From CAYZPB01 sp964551195 (lineage in GTDB: Bacteria; Bacillota; Bacilli; Tepidibacillales; Tepidibacillaceae), in the NCBI GenBank assembly GCA_964551195.1, contig CAZKBI010000001.1:18525-82524 (forward strand): 64,000 nucleotides of DNA. Reading direction: 5' to 3'. A program made the position numbers and the translations under genes. Each line of letters opens with the position of its first letter. The first letter of the stretch is position 1. The notes under the pieces were generated by a model that saw nothing but the letters and a program-made list of their open reading frames with translations, searched no databases and was not told the DNA's origin. Shown here one piece after another: positions 25,833 to 35,300 of the stretch.

Positions 25833-27146
25833 ATGAAAATTATTATAAAAAATGGACGGGTTTGGACTGGCAGTGAATGGTGCAATCAAGATTTATTAAT
25901 CGCTGATGGCATCATTAAAGAATTTTTTGAACCAAATAATTCGGAATACAGTCAAGCAAATATTCATGTCTATGATGTTGCAGGAGCGATTATTGTTCCA
26001 GGCTTTATTGATATGCACGTACATCTACGCGAACCCGGCGGTGAACATAAAGAGACGATACTTACTGGCAGTAAGGCAGCAGTCAAAGGAGGCTTTACAA
26101 GCATCGCAGCAATGCCTAACACTTACCCTGTAGCTGACACCGTTGAAGTAATTGAATACATACAAAAACAGGCCAGAGCTGCTGACCAGGCTCGGGTCCG
26201 GCCAATAGCTGCCATCACCTGTGCAGAAGCCGGAGAGCATTTAACCGATTTTTCAGCCTTAAAAAAAGCAGGAGTGGTTGGCTTTTCTGACGATGGTCGG
26301 GGAGTGCAATCAACAGAGGTAATGCGTTCGGCAATGCGTGAAGCAGCAACATTAGGAATGCCGATCATGGCACACTGCGAAGACGAAGAGTTGCTTGCAG
26401 GTGGCATGATTCAAGCGGGTGCAATAGCAGAACAATTTCAGCTACCGATTAATAATTCAGAGTCTGAATACAAACAGATTGAAAGGGATATTCAACTGGC
26501 AAATGAAACAGGTGTGCATTATCACGTTTGTCATATTTCTACCAAGGAGTCGGTAGCGCTGGTTCGCAAGGCGAAAAGCAAGGGTAATAAGGTAACTGCT
26601 GAGGTTACGCCACACCACCTAATTTTGAATGTAAGCGATATTATAAAACCATACTCATATTACAAGGTGAACCCACCATTAAGAGCTAGAGAGGACCAAA
26701 TAGCGCTCCTAGAGGGACTAAGAGATGGTACGATCGATATTATTGCAACTGATCACGCACCACATACGATAGCAGAGAAGGCAAAAGATTTTCTAACCGC
26801 ACCATTTGGCTTTACTGGTCTGGAACTAGCTTTTCCAGCTCTTTACACGAGATTGGTTAAGGAAGGCCTTCTAACACTGGAAGATTTAATTAATAAAATG
26901 TCACTAGCACCAGCACAAATATTTAATCTTACTGGCGGCGAGATAGCTGTTGGAAAACCGGCTGATATTACTGTTATAGATTTAGAGATGTCGCGTGAAG
27001 TTCGCCCAGAGAAGCTTGCTTCTAAAGGAAAAAACACGCCCTTTACAGGACAGCATTTTCAAGGCTGGCCGGTTTTAACCTTAGTTGCAGGGAAGGTAAA
27101 GTGGTCATCAATTGACAATAGAAGAGAAGGCGAGGGTGTTAAGTAG
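25833..27146 (+). CDS. pyrC: Dihydroorotase
   Basis: 437 aa amidohydrolase, class I type. Metal ligands His62 and His64 lie in DMHVHLREPG; TDHAPH with Asp307 is near the C-terminal end of the barrel. It cyclises carbamoyl aspartate to dihydroorotate. ATG at 25833 is preceded by AAGGAGGT inside the end of pyrB; a longer in-frame ORF into pyrB is rejected. Its stop abuts the carB ATG with no space for carA. Confidence 0.96.
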   Translation: MKIIIKNGRVWTGSEWCNQDLLIADGIIKEFFEPNNSEYSQANIHVYDVAGAIIVPGFIDMHVHLREPGGEHKETILTGSKAAVKGGFTSIAAMPNTYPVADTVEVIEYIQKQARAADQARVRPIAAITCAEAGEHLTDFSALKKAGVVGFSDDGRGVQSTEVMRSAMREAATLGMPIMAHCEDEELLAGGMIQAGAIAEQFQLPINNSESEYKQIERDIQLANETGVHYHVCHISTKESVALVRKAKSKGNKVTAEVTPHHLILNVSDIIKPYSYYKVNPPLRAREDQIALLEGLRDGTIDIIATDHAPHTIAEKAKDFLTAPFGFTGLELAFPALYTRLVKEGLLTLEDLINKMSLAPAQIFNLTGGEIAVGKPADITVIDLEMSREVRPEKLASKGKNTPFTGQHFQGWPVLTLVAGKVKWSSIDNRREGEGVK

Positions 27147-30100
27147 ATGGCAAGAATAGATCAGATTAAGAAGGTTATGGTTATAGGCTCTGGTCCCATT
27201 GTGATAGGACAGGCGGCTGAATTTGATTACGCAGGAACGCAGGCGTGTCAAGCGTTGAAGGAAGAGGGTATTGAGGTAATCCTAGTAAATAGTAATCCAG
27301 CAACGATTATGACAGACACAAAGATTGCTGATCGCGTCTATATGGAGCCTTTGACAGTCGATTTTATTACATCAATAATTATTGCTGAAAGACCGGATGG
27401 GCTCTTGGCAACACTTGGTGGGCAAACAGCACTAAACCTAGCAATGGAGTTAGAAAGCGAGGGAGTTCTAGCTGATTATAACGTTCGATTATTAGGTACT
27501 GATATTACAGCTATTGAAAAGGCCGAGGATCGGGAGATATTCCGGATAACGATGAATGAAATTGGCGAAGCAGTTCCTGAAAGTGAAATTATTTACAAAT
27601 ATGAAGAGGCGCTGCCTTTTGTTGAAGAGATTGGTTTTCCAATTATTGTCCGTCCAGCCTACACTCTTGGTGGAACCGGTGGAGGTATCGCTTACGATCA
27701 CGACCAACTTAGGTCAATCATTCGTAATGGTGTTGACGCAAGTCCAATTAAGCAAGTTCTAATCGAGCGGAGCCTTTTAGGTCTAATTGAGATTGAGTAT
27801 GAAATTATTCGTGACGCGGCTGGAAATAAAATAGTTGTCTGCAACATGGAAAACATTGACCCAGTCGGCGTACATACTGGAGATAGCATCGTTGTAGCCC
27901 CCAGTCTGACCTTATCAGAAGAGGCAAAAGAGATGTTCCGTGCATCAGCATTTAGAATTGTAGATGCAGTTGGTATTCAAGGTTCGTGTAATGTGCAATA
28001 TGCCTATGATCCAGCAACGGAAGAGTACTTTGTAATTGAGGTTAATCCACGAGTAAGTCGCTCAAGTGCACTTGCTTCAAAAGCGACTGGTTATCCGATT
28101 GCTAAGGTCGCAACTAAAATAGCGGTCGGCTATGAGCTACCAGAGATTATTAACCAAATGACCAAGGATACACCAGCCGACGTCGAACCACAGTTGAATT
28201 ATATTGTTACAAAAATCCCGCGCTGGCCATTTGATAAGTTTATAACGGCGAACCGTTTTTTGGGAACGCAAATGAAGGCAACTGGTGAAATTATGGCAAT
28301 TGGTCAAAGCTTTAAAGAATCCTTGCAGAAAGCGATTCGTTCATTAGAAATTAAGGCCTATGGTCTTTATGTACCTTCCTTAGAATTAGCGAAAAGTAAT
28401 GAGGAGACACTACTAGAGAGAATTTCTCATCCGGATGATGAGCGCCTCTTTGTAATAGCTGAGTGGTTCCGGCGCGGAGGATCGATTGAGCGAGTGATTG
28501 AATTAACAGGAATGGAAAGCTATTTTCTTGAGAAAATAAAAGAACTAGTTGATTTAGAAGAAGAGATAGCTACGACTGAGATTACTAGGGAAAAACTACT
28601 TGCCTGGAAAGAACTCGGATTCGCTGACCGGCAGATTGCAATATTGCGTGAAGCGAATGAAAGGGAAATTTACCGGCTACGCCAGAACTATGGACTCAAC
28701 CCCGGATTCTTAATGGTGGATACTTTTGCTGGTAAGGCAGAGCTTTCGACACCATACTATTATTCAAGTTATCGCGGTCAAGATCAAGCTAAGGTTACAG
28801 AAAAAGAATCAGTTATTGTACTTGGTTCGGGACCAATCAGAATTGGGCAGGGAATTGAGTTTGACTACTCAACAGTTCATGCGGTCTGGGCTATCCAAGA
28901 GGCTGGCTATGAGGCAATTATTATTAACAATAACCCGGAAACTGTCTCGACAGACTATAATATTTCCGACCGTCTCTATTTTGAACCACTGACGGCAGAG
29001 GATGTTCTAAATATTGTTCATAAAGAGAAGCCGATTGGTGTAGTTGTACAATTCGGCGGACAGACTGCAATCAATCTTGCTGCCCGATTAGTTGAAGAGG
29101 GGATTAATATTCTTGGCACCTCATTAGATAACATTGCCAACGCTGAGGACAGGAAGAAATTCGAAGCCATAGCCAAAAAGTTGGGAATTAAACAACCTTT
29201 AGGAAGCACCGCGATGTCAGTCGATGAAGCGGTAGTTATTGCTGAGCGAATTGGCTATCCGGTACTTGTTCGCCCATCATATGTGCTTGGTGGACGCGCA
29301 ATGGAAATAATTTACAATCTGGAGGACCTGAAGAAATATATGGTTCATGCAGTTAATGTATCAACTGAGCATCCTGTACTGATCGACCGTTATCTAACTG
29401 GTAAGGAGATTGAGGTTGATGCAATCTGTGATGGAACAAGCGTTCTAATACCAGGGATTATGGAGCATATTGAGAAAGCCGGTGTTCACTCTGGTGACTC
29501 TATCGCTGTCTATCCTACAATATCTTTATCAGATGAGATGCTCGCGCAGATTATTGATATGACCAAAAAACTTGCATTGGGTCTTAATATAATTGGACTA
29601 CTTAATATTCAATTTGTAATCTTTAAAGGTGAGCCATACGTAATTGAGGTTAATCCACGCTCATCGCGCACAGTGCCTTTTATCAGCAAGGTAACGAGGA
29701 TTCCGATGGGGAATATTGCGACCAAAGTAATCCTGGGTCAATCGATTATTGAGCAGGGTTACCAGTCAGGCTACTACCAGCCGCTTCCTGATTACTACGC
29801 GGTTAAGGTTCCCGTATTCTCTTTCTCCAAACTTAGAAGTGTTGATGTAACGCTAGGGCCAGAGATGAAATCGACTGGCGAGGTTATTGGTATCGATAGC
29901 CAATTTGAGAAAGCGCTTTATAAAGGCTTGGTTGCTTCGGGCATAAAAATACAAGAGCATGGAACGATTCTTGCAACAATTGACGATAAAGGCAAGGAAG
30001 AAGCAATTGATCTTTTCCGCCGTTTTGAGCGCTTAGGCTATCGAATTAAGGGAACAAAAGGCACAGCAGATTATTTAAATGCTCAGGGCATCCCCGTAAA

Positions 30101-30362
30101 ACAGGTCTATAAATTACAGGAGGGTTCACCTAACATTATCGATGAGATACGTAACAACCAGATAAATATTGTGATTAATACCTTAACCAAAGGAAAGGAC
30201 ATCGCAACTGACGGCTACAAAATAAGGCGTGAATCTGTTGAGTTTGGCATTCCATGCATTACTTCACTTGATACCGCCTATGCCTTACTTCACGCTCTAG
30301 AGTCGATTTCCTTTCGTTTACAACCAAGTACAAAAGAACAAGGCGGTGTGATTAGAAAATGA
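27147..30362 (+). CDS. carB: Carbamoyl-phosphate synthase large subunit
   Basis: 1071 aa. It has two ATP-grasp halves (about residues 1-400 and 550-935; the repeated motif is GSGPIVIGQAAEFDY and GSGPIRIGQGIEFDY), an oligomerisation segment between them, and a C-terminal MGS-like allosteric domain. It makes carbamoyl phosphate using ammonia from the small subunit CarA. carA is not in this operon or anywhere in the window. The ATG follows the pyrC stop directly, and the end overlaps pyrK. Confidence 0.97.
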   Translation: MARIDQIKKVMVIGSGPIVIGQAAEFDYAGTQACQALKEEGIEVILVNSNPATIMTDTKIADRVYMEPLTVDFITSIIIAERPDGLLATLGGQTALNLAMELESEGVLADYNVRLLGTDITAIEKAEDREIFRITMNEIGEAVPESEIIYKYEEALPFVEEIGFPIIVRPAYTLGGTGGGIAYDHDQLRSIIRNGVDASPIKQVLIERSLLGLIEIEYEIIRDAAGNKIVVCNMENIDPVGVHTGDSIVVAPSLTLSEEAKEMFRASAFRIVDAVGIQGSCNVQYAYDPATEEYFVIEVNPRVSRSSALASKATGYPIAKVATKIAVGYELPEIINQMTKDTPADVEPQLNYIVTKIPRWPFDKFITANRFLGTQMKATGEIMAIGQSFKESLQKAIRSLEIKAYGLYVPSLELAKSNEETLLERISHPDDERLFVIAEWFRRGGSIERVIELTGMESYFLEKIKELVDLEEEIATTEITREKLLAWKELGFADRQIAILREANEREIYRLRQNYGLNPGFLMVDTFAGKAELSTPYYYSSYRGQDQAKVTEKESVIVLGSGPIRIGQGIEFDYSTVHAVWAIQEAGYEAIIINNNPETVSTDYNISDRLYFEPLTAEDVLNIVHKEKPIGVVVQFGGQTAINLAARLVEEGINILGTSLDNIANAEDRKKFEAIAKKLGIKQPLGSTAMSVDEAVVIAERIGYPVLVRPSYVLGGRAMEIIYNLEDLKKYMVHAVNVSTEHPVLIDRYLTGKEIEVDAICDGTSVLIPGIMEHIEKAGVHSGDSIAVYPTISLSDEMLAQIIDMTKKLALGLNIIGLLNIQFVIFKGEPYVIEVNPRSSRTVPFISKVTRIPMGNIATKVILGQSIIEQGYQSGYYQPLPDYYAVKVPVFSFSKLRSVDVTLGPEMKSTGEVIGIDSQFEKALYKGLVASGIKIQEHGTILATIDDKGKEEAIDLFRRFERLGYRIKGTKGTADYLNAQGIPVKQVYKLQEGSPNIIDEIRNNQINIVINTLTKGKDIATDGYKIRRESVEFGIPCITSLDTAYALLHALESISFRLQPSTKEQGGVIRK

Positions 30363-31138
30363 TGCAAGATAACTACCCACTTGTGGAAAACAAAATGATT
30401 GCCCGTAATATCTATCGGATGAGCTTTATTACTGATAGTTTAGCTAGTGAGCCGGAACCTGGGCAATTTTTCCAGCTGCGCGTTAGCGAGGGTTATGATC
30501 CGCTGCTACGTCGACCAATTAGCATCTGCGATTACGATAGTGTGAGCAAATTAGTAACACTAGTCTATCGTAGTTCTGGGCGCGGTACTGAGCTACTTAG
30601 TAAGAAAAAAGCCGGCGATCCAATCGATGTTTTTGGTCCCTTGGGAAGGGGATTTCCTTATCAAGATATCGGCCCTAACAAAAGAATTCTACTGGTTGGC
30701 GGCGGCATTGGTTTACCTCCGCTATATTACCTTGGGAGAAAGCTTAAAGAGAATGGTATGCAACTAACCACAGTAATCGGTTGTCTATCGCAGGTTGATC
30801 GGATTTTATATGATGAATTTAAGGAACTGGGTGATGTTCGATTGGCGACGGTGGACGGTAGCTGTGGTATGCAGGGAACCGTACTTGATGCCCTCAGTGC
30901 TGATGATAATTGGGACCGTTTCTATTCATGTGGACCGACGGGGATGCTACGCACATTGCAAGAATTATGGATGGATAAAAATATTGAGGGCTTTATGTCA
31001 CTTGAAGAACGAATGGCATGCGGAATCGGCGCCTGCTATGGCTGCATTATAAAAGTCGACCGGGAAAAGTACCCGGGTGGCTATCAGAAAGTCTGTTCCG
31101 ATGGACCAGTCTTTTCATTTCGTGAGGTGATCCTATGA
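30359..31138 (+). CDS. pyrK: Dihydroorotate dehydrogenase electron-transfer subunit PyrK
   Basis: 259 aa ferredoxin-reductase-like protein. FAD site RRPISICDYD, NAD site LVGGGIGLPPL, and a C-terminal [2Fe-2S] cluster bound by Cys221, Cys226, Cys229 and Cys246. It passes electrons from the PyrD flavin to NAD+. It overlaps carB upstream and pyrD downstream by ATGA-type junctions. Its presence shows that pyrD is the class 1B, NAD-linked enzyme. Confidence 0.96.
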   Translation: MMQDNYPLVENKMIARNIYRMSFITDSLASEPEPGQFFQLRVSEGYDPLLRRPISICDYDSVSKLVTLVYRSSGRGTELLSKKKAGDPIDVFGPLGRGFPYQDIGPNKRILLVGGGIGLPPLYYLGRKLKENGMQLTTVIGCLSQVDRILYDEFKELGDVRLATVDGSCGMQGTVLDALSADDNWDRFYSCGPTGMLRTLQELWMDKNIEGFMSLEERMACGIGACYGCIIKVDREKYPGGYQKVCSDGPVFSFREVIL

Positions 31139-32046
31139 GTAATCGATTAGCAACTCAACTTGGTGAATTAATCTTGAAAAATCCGATTATGCCTGCCTCT
31201 GGATGCTTTGGTTTCGGTCGTGAGTTTGCGAAATTGTATAATCTAAATCAACTGGGCGCGATTGTAGTTACGGCAACAACAGTTGAGGAGCGAAGTGGTA
31301 ATCCAACACCACGAATCGCGGAGACTCCTGCGGGTATGTTAAACTCTATCGGGCTACAAAACCCCGGAGTAGATTACGTGATTGAACATGAACTAAGCTG
31401 GCTACAACAATTTGAAACACCGTTAGTGGTAAATGTTGCTGGTTCAACAAAGGAAGATTATGTAGAGGTAGCAAGACGCTTAAATGAGTTGGATATTGCA
31501 ATAATTGAGTTAAATATTTCCTGCCCAAATGTTAAAAGTGGAGGTATTGCCTTTGGTTCAGATGCTAAGGTTGCAGCTGAGCTTACTAGTGCAGTTAAAG
31601 CGGTTAGCAAGCATCCCTTGTATGTTAAGCTTTCGCCGAACGTAACGGATATTGTCACAATTGCAAAAGCTGTCGAGGCAGCTGGCGCAGATGGTCTAAG
31701 CATGATTAATACTTTAGTTGGGATGCGTTTTGACTTGAATACACGCAAACCACTTCTTGCTAATCGCGTCGGTGGTTTATCAGGTCCCGCAATTATGCCT
31801 GTTGCCTTACGGATGATTTATCAGGTATATCAAGAAGTTTCTCTTCCAATCATCGGGATCGGCGGGATCAGTCGTGCAGAGGATGTTGTTGAATTTTTAC
31901 TTGCAGGTGCCTCCGCTGTTCAGGTGGGCACAGCTAATTTTGTTGACCCATATGTATTACCGAAATTGATTGAAGAATTGCCACTATTGTTAGATACTTT
32001 AAGTATAGATAAAATCTCAGATTTAATCGGAGAAGGGAGCAGATAG
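31135..32046 (+). CDS. pyrD: Dihydroorotate dehydrogenase, class 1B catalytic subunit
   Basis: 303 aa FMN TIM barrel oxidising dihydroorotate to orotate. Cys130 in ELNISCPN is the catalytic base, as in class 1B enzymes; class 2 enzymes use Ser. PASGCFGFG, LQNPGVD and GIGGISRAEDVVEFLLAGA are further family blocks. The ATG overlaps the pyrK stop, fitting stoichiometric heterotetramer production. The next gene starts immediately after the stop. Confidence 0.97.
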   Translation: MSNRLATQLGELILKNPIMPASGCFGFGREFAKLYNLNQLGAIVVTATTVEERSGNPTPRIAETPAGMLNSIGLQNPGVDYVIEHELSWLQQFETPLVVNVAGSTKEDYVEVARRLNELDIAIIELNISCPNVKSGGIAFGSDAKVAAELTSAVKAVSKHPLYVKLSPNVTDIVTIAKAVEAAGADGLSMINTLVGMRFDLNTRKPLLANRVGGLSGPAIMPVALRMIYQVYQEVSLPIIGIGGISRAEDVVEFLLAGASAVQVGTANFVDPYVLPKLIEELPLLLDTLSIDKISDLIGEGSR

Positions 32047-32781
32047 ATGGTCGTTAAACAAGGGCGAGATTATCGCGAACAGATAATTGTTGCACTAGAC
32101 GTTGCTAGTAAGGAACAGGCTCTGGAGTTAGTAGCTAGTTTTGAGCAAGAGGTACGTTTTGTAAAGGTTGGTATGGAACTATATTACGGTGTAGGTCCTG
32201 CAATTGTTGAGGAACTGAAGGCCCGTGGTTTAAAAGTCTTTCTCGATCTGAAACTGCATGACATCCCGAACACTGTTGGCAAAGCATCAGCGCAGATTAC
32301 TAAATTAGGAGTTGAGATGTTTAATCTACATGTAGCTGGTGGTCTGAATATGATGGTCGCAGCGCGAGAGAGTATGGAAAAAAGTCTAACGAGTGGTCAG
32401 CGGCAGCCTTATATAATCGGAGTTACGCAGTTAACTAGTACTAATCAACAGATTCTAAATGAAGAACTTGGCATACCAACGACTGTAGAAGACAGTGTTC
32501 TTCATTATGCGAAACTAGCAAAAGAAGCGGATCTTGCAGGTGTTGTCTCATCTGTTCACGAAGTAGAGTTGATTAAAGAACATTGTGGCAAAGAATTTCT
32601 AACAGTAACTCCGGGAATTCGATTGGTGAATGACTCAGCAGATGATCAGAAAAGAATTGCAACGCCAGAGCATGCAATCAAGCTTGGTAGTGATTACCTA
32701 GTTATTGGTCGTTCTATTACAGCTGCTGATAATCCAGCAGAAGCTTTTAACCAAATTATAAATAAATTAGCGAATCATTAG
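32047..32781 (+). CDS. pyrF: Orotidine 5'-phosphate decarboxylase
   Basis: 244 aa TIM barrel converting OMP to UMP. The catalytic array Asp67-x-Lys69-x-x-Asp72 lies in DLKLHDIPNTV. GVTQLTS and the phosphate-binding VIGRSITAADNP near the C-terminus complete the site. The ATG follows the pyrD stop directly, with GGAGAAGGGAG in the end of pyrD as ribosome binding site. Confidence 0.97.
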   Translation: MVVKQGRDYREQIIVALDVASKEQALELVASFEQEVRFVKVGMELYYGVGPAIVEELKARGLKVFLDLKLHDIPNTVGKASAQITKLGVEMFNLHVAGGLNMMVAARESMEKSLTSGQRQPYIIGVTQLTSTNQQILNEELGIPTTVEDSVLHYAKLAKEADLAGVVSSVHEVELIKEHCGKEFLTVTPGIRLVNDSADDQKRIATPEHAIKLGSDYLVIGRSITAADNPAEAFNQIINKLANH

Positions 32782-32793
32782 GAGGAGATTAGA

Positions 32794-33378
32794 GTGCTTA
32801 GTAAAAGTGAAATTCTAAAAATATTTAAAGAAAGTGGTGTCCTAAAGAGAGGACATTTTATCCTTGCATCAGGAAGACATGCTAGCCAGTATATGCAAAT
32901 GGCACAGGCGACCCAGGATGCCAAAATAACAGAGCTACTCTGCCAGGATTTAGCGGAGCGTTTCAAGGGTGAGGAGATAGATTTGGTTGTATCACCAGCA
33001 GTAGGTGGCTTAATTGTTGGATACGAGATGTCGCGCATTTTAGGAACACGTAACCTTTTTACTGAACGTGAGAACGGCGAGATGTTCCTGCGCCGTGGGT
33101 TCTCAATAAAAGAGGGAGAGCGTGTGCTTGTTGTTGAAGACGTTGTGACTACGGGCGGATCAGTTAAAGAGGTTATCAAGGTAGTTGAAGAAGCTGGTGG
33201 AGTGGTTGTTGGTGTCGCAGTTCTTGTTGACCGCAGCAATGGCAAAATTGATTTCGGCTATCCTTTTGCTGCTTTATTATCCTTAGAAATTATTTCCTAT
33301 GAGCCAGACGAATGTCCGCTATGCCTTGAGGGCGAGCTACCAGCAGTTAAACCAGGAGGTAGCAAGAGATTATTTTAA
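32794..33378 (+). CDS. pyrE: Orotate phosphoribosyltransferase
   Basis: 194 aa type I PRTase joining orotate and PRPP to make OMP. The PRPP loop is VLVVEDVVTTGGSVKEVI. The N-terminal FKESGVLKRGHFILASGRHASQYMQM fits the longer pyrE type of clostridia and archaea. A C-terminal CPLC sequence is present. GTG at 32794 lies behind GGAGGAG. Last gene of the operon; I see no clear terminator after it. Confidence 0.95.
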   Translation: MLSKSEILKIFKESGVLKRGHFILASGRHASQYMQMAQATQDAKITELLCQDLAERFKGEEIDLVVSPAVGGLIVGYEMSRILGTRNLFTERENGEMFLRRGFSIKEGERVLVVEDVVTTGGSVKEVIKVVEEAGGVVVGVAVLVDRSNGKIDFGYPFAALLSLEIISYEPDECPLCLEGELPAVKPGGSKRLF

Positions 33379-33409
33379 TTATGGGAAGATGTTATAAAAT
33401 ATGAATTAA

Positions 33410-33418
33410 TGATATAAT
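33410..33418 (+). promoter_or_regulatory. Candidate extended -10 promoter before pheA
   Basis: TGATATAAT (33410-33418) forms an extended -10 about 22 bases upstream of the pheA start. The -35 region is poor, so activity depends on the TGn element. Confidence 0.4.
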
Positions 33419-33440
33419 CCTGAATAAAACAGGTGATTAG

Positions 33441-34271
33441 ATGATGAAGCTTGGTTTTCTTGGTCCGCAGGGTACATTTTCTCATAATGCGGCAGTTGAA
33501 TATACTAGAGCAGAGCGAGAGTATAAACTGCTAGAGTTTAATACGATACCGGAGTTGATGTTGGCGGTTAACGCGGGCCAGATCGATGAAGCAATAGTGC
33601 CAATTGAGAATTCTTTAGAGGGGGCTGTTACCTCTACTTTAGATATGCTCGTTGCAGATTTGGATATATTAATTAAAGCGGAAATTATTATTCCGATTAG
33701 TTTAAATCTACTGACCAAGGGAGAAAAAACTGCCGCAAACATCACAGAGATTTTATCGCACCCTCAGCCTTTTGGTCAGTGCCGCAAATATTTGACAGAA
33801 AACTTTTCCAATGCGAATTTGCGGCCAGTTGCTAGCACGGCAGCTGCTGCAGAAGAGGTCGCCAAGTCAGATGGTGGGCTTGCAGCGATTGGGTCGCAGC
33901 TAGCGGGAGAGTTATATAGACTTACTGTGCTGGCTAGCGATATCCAAGATGGGAAGAATAACTTCACTCGTTTTGTGATTATTTCACGGGAAAAGGCTAA
34001 ACCAACCACACACGACAAAACAGCGATTGTCTTCTCGACAGATAATGAACCAGGCAGCTTGTATCGTATACTTGATATTCTAAACATCTGGGATGTTAAC
34101 ATGACACGGATTGAATCACGCCCTTCAAAAGATCAGTTGGGCAAATATATTTTTTATGTGGATATTGTTGGAAATCAGGACGAAGATGATATTCGCGATG
34201 CATTGTCAATGGTTAGGCGAAAGACCTCTTTCTTAAAGATTTTGGGCTCTTATCCGATTTATTATATTTGA
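33441..34271 (+). CDS. pheA: Prephenate dehydratase
   Basis: 276 aa. It has an N-terminal catalytic domain (GFLGPQGTFSHNAA, VPIENSLEGAV, and the conserved Thr176-Arg177-Phe178 in NNFTRF), then a C-terminal ACT domain with GSLYRILDILNIWDVNMTRIESRPS that binds phenylalanine for feedback inhibition. It converts prephenate to phenylpyruvate. There is no chorismate mutase domain, so this is the monofunctional Gram-positive type. No other aromatic-pathway gene adjoins. Confidence 0.95.
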   Translation: MMKLGFLGPQGTFSHNAAVEYTRAEREYKLLEFNTIPELMLAVNAGQIDEAIVPIENSLEGAVTSTLDMLVADLDILIKAEIIIPISLNLLTKGEKTAANITEILSHPQPFGQCRKYLTENFSNANLRPVASTAAAAEEVAKSDGGLAAIGSQLAGELYRLTVLASDIQDGKNNFTRFVIISREKAKPTTHDKTAIVFSTDNEPGSLYRILDILNIWDVNMTRIESRPSKDQLGKYIFYVDIVGNQDEDDIRDALSMVRRKTSFLKILGSYPIYYI

Positions 34272-34314
34272 TATGTCAAATTTTATGGAAGAACTTTTCA
34301 GCGAGGTGAGATGA

Positions 34315-35171
34315 TTGGTTGAATTTTATCGTAAATACGGCAAGACTATTTTTGATATTGCACTACTTGCTGTTACAATATTTCTATTTATGTATTTATT
34401 TACACTTATATTTAATGTTGCTAAGCCAGTTTTTGTCGCTTTGCTAATTTATCTTTTCATTGAACCTGTTGTTAAATTTTTCAATAAGAAACTACGAATT
34501 AAGAAGCCGATAGCAGCTACACTGTCACTTTTTCTACTGGTATTAATCTTTTTTGGCATTATCGTAACAATCGGTATCTTAATATTTACGCAGATTCGTG
34601 ATTTTTCAACAAAACTGCCTGGTTATTTAGATTATATACAGACTGAATTTACTTCACTGTTTGATAAATATAGTCATATTCTAGATAATATTTCTCCAAA
34701 TTTAGTTGAAAACATTACAAAGTATTTTGCATCTATATCAGGATCAATTGTCAACTTTTTCGAGGGCCTATTCTTTTCATTTGTTAATTCACTAAGCTCT
34801 ATATCTGGTTGGATGATTACAATTGTACTGGGGATTGTTCTTGCTTTCTTCCTTAGTCTTGAGATAGAAAGCTGGGAACGCTTTGCTAAGAAAAGTATAC
34901 CCAAAACTTTCAAAAACGGATATCAATTCCTTAAAGATAATGTCATTAAAGGAATAATGGCTTGGCTGAAAGCTCAATTTAAATTAATGACCATCACCTT
35001 TGTTCTGGTTTTAATCGGTTTATTGCTTCTCCGTGTTGATGGCGCTTTAATGATTGCTTTCGCTGCTGGTCTACTTGATTTACTTCCGGTTCTTGGTGTC
35101 TCAACAATTTTCATACCCTGGATTATATATTCATTAATTATCGGTGATCTGATGATGGCACTCTATCTAGG
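34315..35171 (+). CDS. AI-2E/YtvI-family membrane protein, interrupted by assembly gap
   Basis: At least 286 aa are readable before the N run. Hydrophobic helices pair at the N-terminus (residues ~10-60), then a long soluble segment and more helices, with FAAGLLDLLPVLGVSTIFIPW typical of the AI-2 exporter-like family (PF01594). Function varies within the family: transport, Na+/H+ antiport, or unknown. TTG at 34315 follows GAGGTG with a six-base spacer; the nearby ATG at 34311 is in another frame and hits a stop at once. The C-terminus is lost in the gap. Confidence 0.8.
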
Positions 35172-35271
35172 NNNNNNNNNNNNNNNNNNNNNNNNNNNNN
35201 NNNNNNNNNNNNNNNNNNNNNNNNNNNNNNNNNNNNNNNNNNNNNNNNNNNNNNNNNNNNNNNNNNNNNNN
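35172..35271. other. Assembly gap of 100 N
   Basis: Exactly 100 undetermined bases, the usual placeholder for a gap of unknown size. It cuts the AI-2E-type gene. Continuity of the two flanks rests on the scaffolding and not on sequence. Confidence 0.99.
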
Positions 35272-35272
35272 T

Positions 35273-35300
35273 AAGCCAGCTAAGCTGGCTTATTTTTTTG
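35273..35300 (+). terminator. Rho-independent terminator just right of the gap
   Basis: AAGCCAGC (35273-35280) pairs with GCTGGCTT (35284-35291) around TAA, followed by ATTTTTTT. On the plus strand it would end the AI-2E-type gene. It touches the rqcH stop codon, so the two convergent genes probably share this region. Confidence 0.85.

Noticed and set aside
32778..33245. 155-aa Ser/Thr-rich minus-strand reading frame opposite pyrE
   Set aside because: Its composition is that of an antisense shadow; it has no ribosome site and pyrE on the other strand is unambiguous.
34315..35171. AI-2E-type gene as a pseudogene
   Set aside because: The frame is intact up to the N run; the break is an assembly gap, not a mutation.
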